64,000 bases of DNA from Nautilus pompilius (lineage: Eukaryota > Mollusca > Cephalopoda > Nautilida > Nautilidae), in assembly GCA_018389105.1 (NCBI GenBank), contig JACATO010002127.1:1674001-1738000 (forward strand), given 5' to 3'. A model generated the notes under the pieces. That model was not told the DNA's origin and did not search any database. It saw only the letters and a list, made by a program, of their open reading frames with translations. Each line of letters begins with the position of its first letter. Position 1 is the stretch's first letter. The position numbers were made by a program, and so were the translations under genes. Positions 1 to 10,216 of this stretch are shown here, one piece after another.

Positions 1-202
1 GCCTCACCAAAAACCAAGAAACACTGGAGTAGAAAGAAAGTACTCAGTGATTATCTAGTCAAAGGTTCGTCACAGAGGAACGTAAAGAAAACGATCGTCA
101 CGGCTGTGTAGCCTAGCTTATAGAGTAAGAAGAGTACTGAGACATTCTTTGTTCCTTTTTTAGTGTACAGATTATTTGCAAAGATTTAAATGAGAATAAA
201 AC

Positions 203-617
203 CCTGAAGATCGTTACAAAAGTTTTAACGGTTTTTATATTATGCTAATTTGGGGTTGATATTTAGCATGTGCTTTGGCATACAGTATGCTAAACCTACC
301 TTTTAAAAAAATTATGAAATGGTTATTTGTTTCAGAGTTCTGAGTGAAGCATGGATAGAAAAGTTTTTCATGCTATTTTGCTTCACGAGTTCAAACCAGG
401 CAACAAAGTGAGCGAGACAACTTGTAACATTAAGCAGGCATGGGGCCAGGACACAGCAAATGAGCGTACAGTACAGTGATGGTTAAATGCGCTTGTAACT
501 CGTTGGCAGAAGTGTATTGATTGTAGTGGAATTATGATTAATAAACCACGTTCGTCAACGATATGAAATCTCATTGTTGCGGTAAAAAAACGGCAAAACG
601 TTTGTAACAACTTAATA
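203..617 (+). mobile_element. Internally deleted mariner element (MITE-like)
   Basis: The left end (about 205-235, containing GTTACAAAAGTTTTAACGG) is an imperfect inverted copy of the right end (about 585-615, containing CGGCAAAACGTTTGTAAC). Inside, an ATG at 351 opens a mariner N-terminus with the TANERTVQ motif of the cecropia/Hsmar1-like group. From about 480 the sequence jumps straight to the mariner C-terminus (NALVTRWQKCIDC). The same C-terminal DNA and 3' end occur in the longer mariner at 9120-10212. The whole catalytic core is missing, so it could move only with help from another copy. The element borders are set by eye. Confidence 0.75.
351..560 (+). pseudogene. Mariner transposase remnant, N-terminus joined to C-terminus
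   Basis: This fragment encodes about 42 residues of the mariner N-terminal helix-turn-helix region, then TGA at 477-479, then in the same frame about 25 residues of the extreme C-terminus. The TGA stands where mariner has Trp or Arg (VQ-W/R-W). The reading frame is kept across the deletion junction near 480. All three catalytic aspartates (DD34D) are lost, so it has no transposase activity. At most it could have made a DNA-binding peptide before the stop arose. Confidence 0.7.
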
Positions 618-2554
618 AAATGTCACAAAGGATTAAAGTATCTGAAAGATCGTACGTTTCACTCAACTTAGAATCACAAAAAATCATTACACTGGGTTTT
701 ATTTATGCCTTAGAAAACCAAGAGTCTTTCTTTGCATATAATTTACATAACTTTAAAGATGGTAAAAATTATCTTTCGATCATCTCGAGCACCCGATATA
801 CATTAACATTTGCTTTCAATAAAAGCCCTGTTTTCCAAATTTGATTGGTAATTATAGTGGCAGAAAAAATTATAAAAGGTTTTGCTAACTAGTTACAAAC
901 ATCCAGATACATATTTTATTTTAATATAATAAAGTTTAAACCATTACGCATAGTTAACAGCATGTCTTTGCTGAATGTTTTGCATGCATCAATAGTTGAT
1001 GATACAGATTAAGTTACATAATTTAAATATTTTTTTTTAAAAAAGTCCGGATCCCTTTTTATGCTTTATATGTAAGTTATTTTTTATTTCGTTTTAGTTT
1101 TTTTCACAATTAAATATAAATGTATTCAATATGATTTCTCTAGTTATTCGTGAAATAATTGGTTTTACCTAACTAATACAATGGATCATTTTGAAATGAT
1201 GGTTTCGAATTAGAGTCTAAAGAAGTAAAAAAAAAATAAGGAATTCTAAATTTATCACGTGACTTAATTGAGAAAACGAAGCATCTCTGCTCTTTGGATC
1301 CAAGCATCGAGTCCACCTTGGAGAACAAATAACAACCCTTTATATTATAAGACCGACCATCGTTTTATTATATTCTAGAACAGTTTTGACTGGGTACAGT
1401 GCAAGATCTACCTTTGTGAAGACTTTAATGGGATAAATATTGCATTTAAGCTGAAAGGATTGCGCTATACAACTGTTGCTCTCAACGGACTGGTGCCTTC
1501 TATCGCCTCTCTCTTCACACCTACTTTTCCCTTAAAGATGTATTCACAAATGCGCGTGCGCGCGTGTGTGTAAATGTCTGTAAGCGACTTTCGGAAAGTT
1601 ACTCTGGACCGCCAATCCAAATCGATCGGAAATGTGTTACGAAAAAAAAAAACTGTATTAGTCCTAAACCACTTATTAGAAGCCTTTTCAAGAGGGAGTT
1701 GGATTAATATTGTAAACGGGTCGAAACAGTTAGAAAGACGCTTCCGCGCACATTTCCCGTATCTTCTCTTTTTAGATTCATTGATTAGAAACGACTTTAT
1801 TGGGGAACCGTATTACGACAAAACTAAATAAGCAAAAACAGACAAAAACTTTGGTTTTTGTTGAATGGTCACACCGCTGTTACTCAAAGCCCTATAACCC
1901 AATACAGGATGCAATGAAAAGTTCAATTTAATAGAAAGGCCGAGGAATGCGGCCCGATGATAAAATTTAGTTCGGAAATTGTTTACGAATCAATGGCCGG
2001 CCAGAGTCCGCTTCGCTGGCTGTCGTTCTTACACACGTCACATATTTATCAATTAGAATCGAGCGAAGAACGACTTCTAAGTTTCCGTTTGCTAGTCGGT
2101 TAATCATGCAAGGGAAAGTCTAAGTTTATTAACAGAAAATGAAAGACATTTAGGTTAATATCCATTTTCCCTTTCTCTCTCTTTGTCTCTCTGACATTTA
2201 ATCAAAAGTAAAGCACTACCCGGAGAGAGGTCGTCAGAAAACAACAAACCTTAGCATTGAATTAAACCAGAGAAAATTCCACATTCCAGAGTGAGGCTAG
2301 TATTCATGGTGATGAGACTGCACATTGCAGAAAATATGAAACAATAAATGTCATGTAAATTCCACTTTTTTCTCCCCGGCGAACCGGCTCGTATTTGAGA
2401 GATCTGTGGACATCTCACAGCAGTGAGCCATCAGGTTTTAGGCATTAGCCTTGGTGACAAAACAAGTAGTTAACTAGGTATTTTGGGAGCGCTGGAACGG
2501 TCAGAACCTCCACAACATATACACGAAAATCAACACGATATATCTTAATTTTTA
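618..2554. other. No gene seen; AT-rich, short GC/GT run
   Basis: I see no supportable gene. A short alternating purine-pyrimidine run (GCGCGTGCGCGCGTGTGTGT type) lies at about 1551-1571. The open frames here (620-844, 1574-1831) are short, AT-rich and match nothing I recognise. Confidence 0.5.
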
Positions 2555-2720
2555 GATATGGGAGGAAACGAGATTGCCTGGAAAAAATCCCAAAGACCAG
2601 TTGATGAAGAAGAGCCAGAATAAACCATTACTGAGAGTAGGTTAAACCGACCCGGCCCAAATGGAAACTTGAACGCGAACCTTTAACAATGGCAGTCTGC
2701 CGTTGCCACCGGCCGCCCTA
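2555..2720 (-). repeat. tRNA-headed SINE with V-like core
   Basis: Read on the - strand, it starts with pol III A-box-like GGTGGCAACGG (about 2700-2710) and B-box-like GGTTCGCGTTCAAG (2668-2681). A core follows that contains, on the + strand, GGGAGGAAAC at about 2560. The order and wording of the core match the better preserved copy at 24270-24505. The core resembles the widespread V-SINE-type domain (TTTTCTCC...TTCCTCCC when read forward). It is diverged, with no clear target duplication. Confidence 0.5.
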
Positions 2721-3572
2721 ACGTGGTATTCTTTAAGCAGCCATTAACGAAATAGAAATATTTTCACTTCAAGAACAAGTTTTATTTTGTATAATTAATT
2801 ATTTAATAAATTAATTAAACAAGCCATACTAAATTATTCCTGTAATTGGCTATTCTTAAGTATTTAAGTGTCATACTGTTAGAATTGTTAAAATTGTTAT
2901 CAAATAACAAAAATCAATTCCAGACTTCTGGTCGGCTTTTCTGGGTACATATGGTAAAGGTTCCGCGAGTAACTCTTGACCATTTCTCAAGAGCCCACAA
3001 CCATACCTAGGTAACTACTCGCTTAGTTGCGATGACTGATACCTCTCTCTTTGGCTCACTGATGTAAGATTTCGACGCTCTGGGCAGGGATTCGAAAGAA
3101 AAGAAAAACAATATTTTTAGCAGACTGAGTTGATGCCATGTTAAAATAATAAACAATGAACTAGAATAACGTTTATTAAATTCATTATCAGAATAAAACT
3201 TTTTCTATCTCGTAAATAGAGAAAATGAGAGAATTCCAATAATCATAAAAAGCTTAATTTACTATTATCTCTTCAAAGGCTCTTTCTCGAAATTGTATAT
3301 TCTCTATAATGTACGTGAAATGTCAATAATTGACAACCAAATAAGTCATTATTTATAATATGTTCTACGCATATAAATTATCTCTCGATATAAATTATTA
3401 CAGATTTATAATATTTCTGTTTTTACTCATTTTAATTTTACATGTAGATAAAAACAAAAAATATGTTTGGAGAGATTTTTATAAGATTAATTAACCATTT
3501 TAAAATTATTAATAAGTTCTTCAAAATTATAAGTGCAACACTGTATTTTAACGTTACATGTAACTACACACC
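2721..3572. other. No gene seen; strongly AT-rich
   Basis: Noncoding by inspection, with many TTAATTA-type tracts. I see no repeats or open frames worth naming. Confidence 0.5.
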
Positions 3573-3574
3573 TA

Positions 3575-3934
3575 CAACCATGGCCAAAAGTTTTTCATCA
3601 CTATAAAATTTTCGAATTTTGATTGATAGAGTCGAATTAAGTCTGCTGAATTTGCATAATAATGTGAGCTTATGTATGAAATGCATACGGCTCCGTAGTA
3701 TTTCACATCATGGCGGATTGAAAAATGTGACGATACGAAATCTAACAAGCAAATACATAATTTCGAAAAAGACTCTGATTCAGATAAGTGGGCTCGATTA
3801 GGAGTATCCAAAAGCAAACAATTATAAATGGCTATGGTTACAATGGCAAGATATACGAGCAAGCTTTAATGGTTAATTCTGTTAGTGTTATTTCTAAGAG
3901 GGTGCAGAACTTTTGGACACGGTCATAATTGTTG
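3575..3934. mobile_element. Putative Tc1-type MITE, about 360 bp
   Basis: The left end reads CAACCATGGCCAAAAGTT. The reverse complement of the right end reads CAACAATTATGACCGTGTCC followed by AAAAGTT. Allowing one small gap these are inverted repeats, and both ends are flanked by TA (3573-3574 and 3935-3936), the Tc1/mariner target. The GGCCAAAAGTTTT wording is typical of Tc1-like termini. The interior encodes no recognisable transposase; the overlapping open frames on both strands are by-products. Confidence 0.55.
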
Positions 3935-3936
3935 TA

Positions 3937-5434
3937 CTTTTCGTAGGAACTAAAGACTTCATTTTTTATTCTTTACAAACGAATTTAATGAGTCAAGTTC
4001 CCTATCTTTAAAGGGTAATAATGTGACATTTTCTATTTTTTTCTATCCAATAATATGCAAACACTTTGCAAAGACGGCCATTTTGTGATCTATTAAGTAT
4101 TGTACTCGGTATAAAAAAGTAATGGAATATCATTTACTGTCTACTGGCAGATTTAAAGAGTTTTTGTATTGACTTTGTTTATAAATGTACATTTACCTTA
4201 ATCTTGGTCTTAAAGTTACAGTTCTTTTCTTTCTTTTTCCCCCTATATATGCAAGAGTGTTCAAACCGCCATTTTCCAGATATTTATCCAGTAGAGGCCA
4301 AACTTCTGGCTGTCTAGCATCTCTTCCATAGTTCAGCTTGAAAAAATATTTTTAACTTAATGTTTATTAAAATATAAATATTACGTAAAACTCCATTAAC
4401 ACAAAAAAAATCAAAGATTCTGTTTCACTGGGCGCTGGATTTACGATTGCTGTTTCTTATCGAAAAAGCCGTTGCCATAGATTCGACTGAGCTCTGATCT
4501 TAACTTAACCCCATATGATTATTCTGGACACGTAATCTACTGCGCATTACAACCACTAACGCACATTCCCGTGTATAAAGATGAACAGCCAACGACATTT
4601 TTTTACCATTTTAACTGTTCAGTACATGGCAGGCATTATCGGAATAAATCAGGCTGCTGATGCCTGGGAAAATAAAGCGTAGGTAGGCATCACGTAGTCC
4701 AGTCTCCGTTAAACGTTGGATGGTGATGATTGCTGACTCGTGTTTCTCTTTCCTTTATCATCCACATGCTCGGTCGTCAACTTATGCTCGTTTCACCAGA
4801 TAAAAATTCCAAGGTCCTAGAATCTTAACCTGCTGACATACATCATCTTCAGCATCCTTATTTATTGATTTTTTTGTTGTTGTTTCTCGTTGGTCCCCCA
4901 TGTGCCGAGTCCCGGGCCTTATCCTTCTGTTTTACTAGTCGTCTAAGCACTGGCATATCCGCCGGATGTTCTGTATCCGGGTTTATTCAGGGAGATCACA
5001 GTAAAATAGTTTTAAGATGGTATTCGAGATTTACGCAGTTGGGTTTCAAAGCAGAAATTATGAAGTGGAATTAAAGCTTGGGATGCTTATCGAAGGAATC
5101 CTGCAGGTTTTTTTCCCTGGCTCATCACCAACTTCTGTCGTCCACTCGCGTATTAATGGCGCATTATCTACATCCAGAAAGAAAAAAGCAACCGGTTTGG
5201 AACCCCTGGAGGTGCAAACGAAAGCTGCTGACACGAGAACTACGATACTAAACAAAGTTCTTGGTGAAATAAAAGGTTAGGATGAAGATTTATGCTAATA
5301 ATAAAGATCTGTCAAGAACACGGCAGGTTATTTGGTGTTTTGTTTTATTTAGTTATATTTTTTTCTTATTTTAATCTTAACACATTTGTTAAAACAGCAA
5401 AGAGCTTCAGCAAATTAAATATAAAACCTGTATA
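3937..5434. other. No gene seen
   Basis: Mixed-composition noncoding DNA. Overlapping frames at 4865-5280 occur on both strands, have no recognisable domain and are probably chance. Confidence 0.45.
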
Positions 5435-5600
5435 ACTCGAGTCCATGATGGCCTACAACTACTAAGGCTGAGGGCCCAAGCTCGGGTTCCGGTCGGGACC
5501 CGCTCAGTTTAGTACACTTCTTTAGCAAGGTCCCTTCTCGTTTCGTCTTCACCAGCCGGACGCCTAGGTCTTTTCTGGGTGCTGCACTTTCCCCTGACGT
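5435..5600 (+). repeat. Diverged SINE copy (V-like core family)
   Basis: The segment at about 5467-5505 (GCTCGGGTTCCGGTCGGGACC) aligns with the B-box region of the 24270-24505 SINE. The tail at 5540-5590 (CGTTTCGTCTTCACC...TTTTCTGGGTGCTGCAC) aligns with its core, in the opposite orientation to that copy. The A box is not clear, so this is a weak but ordered match. Confidence 0.4.
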
Positions 5601-6406
5601 CTATAAAACGAAGAATTTTAGATGGGATATCTTCACTAAAGTCCGAAGTGCTGCTCCCCACATGGCACAAGATTGTCAACCCTTTGCAGCTGACAATCAC
5701 AGCACTAATTTTCCTCACTGGAGTTATCTCCTTTGTAAACATCGGTGTACAAAAACAACAGTATAACTGATCATATTTATTCTTTGCAATATTAAGATTT
5801 ACTTTCCCTATTTGCCGTTTCCAAACAAATGTACACCCTATACATTCTCTTAGCTTCGAATGATTGTGCACAGTAGGGATTTTCTTTAATAATTGTCAAT
5901 TAATTATTTGTATGTTTAATTATGTCAGTTAACGCTTTTAATACGGAGTAAGTAACGTATTAACTGATGCAGAAAATTATGTTAATTCTTCTTTATTAAA
6001 CAAATGCTCTGTGTTCAAAGTAAACCGGGTATTCGAAAATTTGAGCGCAGTTTATTTTAAATGTTTGCTATACAGTAAAAACTAAGAAGAATTGGGAAAA
6101 AAGGAAAAAGAAAGTATCTAAAAGGTTTTTTCTTGGGTAGAAGAAGAACATAAAGTCTACTAACATATTCTTATCACTTTCAAAATCATTATAAATGATT
6201 TTCCTTCTTTAAAGCAATACTTTAATTACTGTTTTACAAAACGTGTTCGATTAGTTCGATCTTTACCAGTCACTTCATTAGTAGGTTCCAACCATCTTGT
6301 ATACGTCTACAGCATTCTGAACAATCAGCAAAAAAATTTTGCTAAAATAAACCTAAGGAATGGTTCAGATAAGTTAATAACAAAATATGAACCACATTGA
6401 TCCGAC
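5601..6406. other. No gene seen
   Basis: AT-rich noncoding DNA without recognisable repeats. Confidence 0.45.
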
Positions 6407-6720
6407 TATGGAGTAAAGTCGGAAATCGACTATCCACTTTATGTCTTGGATGTTCTGATTTCTAGAAAAAAGGGCAACTGATTACTGGTGTACACAAACG
6501 GGGCGCTCCTGCTCTCTGACTTCAGCTGGAACAAGGGAGGTCAAGTAAGAAATAGTTAAATGCCTTTCAACATAAGCAGAGTTACATGTCATGATGCAGA
6601 ACTAAAACAGAAAGAGAAATATCTGATATCTAGCTTTGTGAAAAATGGTTATCCATCGCAGTTGCTCAAAAACAATAAGGTCGAACAAATCAACAGGTGA
6701 AACAGTTTTAATTCCATACA
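6407..6720 (+). pseudogene. Penelope-like reverse transcriptase fragment
   Basis: Translating from 6407 gives a peptide with YPLYVLDVLISRKKGN, then further down AELKQKEKYLISSFVKNGYP. This follows the order of the region after the catalytic YxDD in Penelope-like (and related) reverse transcriptases: a LPFLDVLI block, a VYRKPT-like block (here VYTNGA) and a conserved ..NGYP segment. Three in-frame stops (TGA about 6478, TAG about 6555, TGA about 6699) show it is dead. No upstream palm motifs and no GIY-YIG endonuclease can be read around it. The family assignment rests on remembered motifs and is moderate at best. Confidence 0.45.
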
Positions 6721-8372
6721 TTAAAGTAAACGGCTCGTTTTTGTGAGGATACCAACATCAAAATCATCAACAAAAATACACTCAGAAACCAGTCAATGAA
6801 GCTGACCTCAAAGAAAAAGAGATTCATTATCAGCCGTGAGACGTTTTACTCCATTTGTGGCAGGTATGACAAAAATTACCTTGTTGAAATGAAGAGACCT
6901 GTCATCAGAATCAGAATAGAAGATCCCAGCCCGGTCGGTTAGAAAAATCGTCAGCAGCCTATTATGCGTGGTCACGAGGCTGGTAACTAGACGGTCTGCT
7001 CCGTCATAGATCTGAGCACCGCGGCCATAAAATAAAATTGATAAAAGACTTCACATAGCTCTAAAACTCAACACAATGACTACACCTACTGTTGTGGTTA
7101 GCAAGCCTTTTAACAGATTAGGAGGTTTAAAAATCTAATTGGACAGAAACAATGGAATAGATTCTCACTTTTAAAAAAACTGAAAACTTAGCTTCAAAGT
7201 GGTCGCTGGTCTGAAAGAGGCTCGAGCCACTTAAACACTCTAAATTACAAATACCCAATACAAAATGATCTATTGTAAAATCAATATTGCACACAAACAT
7301 ATCTGTACTAAAAACTAGAAAAGGCGACAGGAAAGTATCACCGAAACGTAGGTTTGTGATTAGTTTGCTAGACTAATAATAATAAGGTGATGAGAAAATG
7401 GCCGAAGTCACCCGATGAGTGCTGTAAATAAAACTTCACTAATATCTTGTTCTGTTAAATTTTTGTTGAAAATACGTTCACTATGCAAAATATCCCAAAA
7501 TGTTTGGTTGTCATTCTTTAAAGACCGGAATAAAGATTTCTTATGCGACTATTACATACTGACGTCATCAACGTACAAAACGTGATTAAAGGTTTATTCG
7601 CCTACTTTTAAGTCAATAACTTTATTTCGTCTTTCCATGTCTACTTCGATATGATAAATTTACGTAATTAAGCGACGTGAAGAACTTCCATTACCTTAGC
7701 AGAAAATTAATGTCATCTTCAAGGTTTCATATCGATATCCTTACATAATTTTTTAATGAATGCAGCCCTCATTCCTGTCACGAGGTGACATTGCAAAATA
7801 CTCGCGTCATATCCGCAGACTGGAGAACGCCCACATCGATATCCGGTAGATTTTAGCGTCACGAAAAAGAACTATCGATCATAGGCTGAAGCTTCTCTAG
7901 AGGAACGCCAGTCAACAATTGAAACTTTTTAATGGGAGATGAGATAAGAGAGAAGACTAGTGATCGGAGAAAACCTACGCCGTCAGCTGGCAAAAATGAG
8001 AAATAAGAAACCATGCCAGAGGAGTTCCACAAACCGAGCTGTCGACCCAAGCAGTCCAGTGGACTACTGCGCCGCCAGTAGGCTATCGACTAGTAATTCT
8101 GAAACCGTTCTTTCACTTTTTAATACATTTTATTATCGCTAAGTTAATAATAATAATGGTAAAATATATATATTCTAAGATATAAATATTTTGTTTGTTT
8201 TGAACATAAGTATCGCACGTAAAAGGTTAGACAGTGCTCTTGATGTTTCTGCTACTTTTCTTATTACCCTGTTACGGGTTCTTGTCAGGTACTGAGCTCT
8301 AACGGATTCATTCATAAGTATGCCTGTCTTCGTTAAACGAAGTTTACAAAGCTCATTCATTTCACGTAAGAA
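6721..8372. other. No gene seen; possible further retroelement debris
   Basis: 6721-7000 could extend the retroelement fragment but I cannot read a frame. The remainder is noncoding. The overlapping frames at 7859-8142 on both strands have no recognisable content. Confidence 0.4.
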
Positions 8373-8560
8373 AGTTGTGCGGTAGTCCGGTTGTTAACTT
8401 ATTTGGTCAAAGACACGAGTTCGAATCCAGATCAAAAACTGATCGATTTGGCGAACCTCCATCAGACTCGTTTCTAAGCCAGTTGCGTGGTTAGACTTTC
8501 GTTTGGTCTCTTTCGTGCCAGCCCTCAAACAGCAACATCATTCGTCAGCTGTATAGATAC
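8373..8560 (+). repeat. tRNA-derived SINE head
   Basis: An A-box-like GCGGTAGTCCGG (about 8380-8390) is followed about 30 bases later by a near-perfect B box, GAGTTCGAATCC (8417-8428), the spacing of a tRNA gene internal promoter. The sequence does not fold into a tRNA that I can see and continues into unrelated DNA, so a SINE is likelier than a tRNA gene. Confidence 0.5.
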
Positions 8561-9076
8561 GATACACAGTTTCAATAACGTTTCACAAACTAGAAACTTG
8601 AAACAGTGCCAGAGTTAAGTTCACTGTGGTATCTTTTCAAAACTTAAAAAAATACAGTCCAGATGCTATTTCTGGATGCCGCATGTTTACTATGGATAGA
8701 TTTGTGCCAAGAATAGTCTTTGGTAGAGACTTTTGGCCATATTTCACAATCTCAAAACCGTAGGTTATCGTTGTCACTGTATGTTTATCTAGGGAGAGCT
8801 GTCCATTACTGATTTAAATTATTCTCTCTCCTTTGAAATAAAAGGACCAAGCCATCATTAGACACGGCAAACAACCTACACAGGAGATAACGAAGGCTAG
8901 TTAGTAATCTTCTAAGCGGCCGTCTGATGAAATAATATCCGTGTAGTGCTGACGTCAGAGTTTCTGCTGTTTCCAAGTTCATCGATCGCCTGAGTTCACG
9001 TGTGATCCTGCTGGCGCTTGAATGATGTGGCTCTTGTAATTAAGCAATAAAAATCAATATGGCCATAAATCTCTTT

Positions 9077-9077
<1 letters not shown>
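8561..9077. other. No gene seen
   Basis: Noncoding by inspection. Confidence 0.45.
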
Positions 9078-9109
<32 letters not shown>

Positions 9110-9114
9110 TATAT
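9078..9114. repeat. Compound (TC)n(TA)n microsatellite
   Basis: A run of TC dinucleotides passes directly into TA dinucleotides. It sits immediately upstream of the mariner copy, whose 5' end cannot be found, so the left TIR may have been lost here. Confidence 0.9.
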
Positions 9115-9119
9115 AAGAA

Positions 9120-10212
9120 TTAAGAATAAGAGAGTAATTTCGGATTGAATCATTCTATGAAAATCGAAATTAAAAAGTTACCAAGGAAACGTTTATACTC
9201 TGTTGTAATAATCACAGCAAATGAGCGACCAGTACAGCGATGGTTTGCAAAATTTCGATCAGGAGATGTGAGCCTTGAAGATAAGGAACATAGCGGACGT
9301 CCTTCCAACTGTGATGATGACCGTCTAAAAGCCTCAGTTGAAGCTGATCCAAGAAAAACAGTGGGAGAAATTGCTGGAGAACTCGACGTAAGCACTGTAA
9401 CTCTTTCCCGTCATCTTGACACAATCGGTAAGGTGAAAAGGCTTGACCATTCGGTGCCTCACGAGTTGAATGAACAACAACAAAATCGTCGATTGGAGAT
9501 CTGCTGTTCGCTTGTCATAAGAAACAAAAACGACCCATTTCTTGACCAAATCATTACTTGTGATGACAAATGGATACTTTACGACAATCGCAAACGATCA
9601 GCACAGTGACTCGACATAGACAAGGTGCCTAACCACATTCCAAAACAAAGCCTCCACCCAAAAGTCATGGTCACTGTCTGGCGGACTGCGACTGGTGTCA
9701 TCCTCTATTAACTTCTTGCAACCTGGCGAAACCATCACACCTAAAAGGTACTGTCGTAAATGAAACGTTGTTCATCATAAATTCTCCCAACGACAGGTGG
9801 CATTGGTGAATCGAAGATGCCCATTCCTGCTCCACGACAATGCTCCTCCTCTAGTTGCAGAAGTGTCTCTTCAGAAACTGAACACGTTGGGTAGGAAGTT
9901 CTCCCTCACCCAGCCTATTTACCAGACCTTTCTTCCACAGACTACCACATTTTCAAACCTCGGCAGCTTCCTCCGTATATAATACTTCTCCAACCGAGCA
10001 GCAATTGAAACTGCCTTCCAACAGTTTATCGACTTCAGAAATCCAGATTTTTTTTTTTTTTTCGAAATGATATAAATGCGCTTGTAACTCGTTGGCAGAA
10101 GTTTATTTATTGTAATGGAACTGACTTTGATTAATGAATTTCGCATTCAGAAATGATATGAAGTCTCGTTGTTGCGGTAAAAAAACGACAAAACCTCTGG
10201 AACGACCTGATA
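9120..10212 (+). mobile_element. Decayed mariner element, cecropia/Hsmar1-like
   Basis: The transposase-derived stretch runs from 9145 to about 10130. The 3' end (about 10160-10210: GTTGCGGTAAAAAAACGACAAAAC) is shared with the small mariner at 203-617. The left TIR is not recognisable. The right end stops within about 5 bases of the left TIR of the next transposon (10217). A T-run at 10050-10065 interrupts the C-terminal coding region. Confidence 0.8.
9145..10130 (+). pseudogene. Mariner transposase (DD34D) pseudogene
   Basis: The N-terminal part (9145-9609) is open and shows the second helix-turn-helix region (ANERPVQRWF, SLEDKEHSGRPS), then VPHELNEQQQNRR and the first catalytic Asp block, TCDDKWILYDN. 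A stop at 9607 replaces the Trp after RSAQ; the frame continues past it to a second stop near 9706 (VILY-stop). After a frameshift, ALVNRRCPFLLHDNAPP (second Asp, about 9797-9850) and PDLSSTDYH (third Asp, about 9925) can be read, and the C-terminal NALVTRWQKF-like tail lies at 10073-10115. All three Asp codons remain, but the gene is broken by stops and indels and internal sequence is missing. The usual family length is about 345 residues. Confidence 0.85.
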
Positions 10213-10216
10213 ATTA

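Noticed and set aside
3572..3862. 96-codon - strand frame
   Set aside because: It lies inside the short TIR element and overlaps a + strand frame; no transposase motif.
5509..5871. 120-codon - strand frame
   Set aside because: It overlaps the SINE copy and has no recognisable domain.
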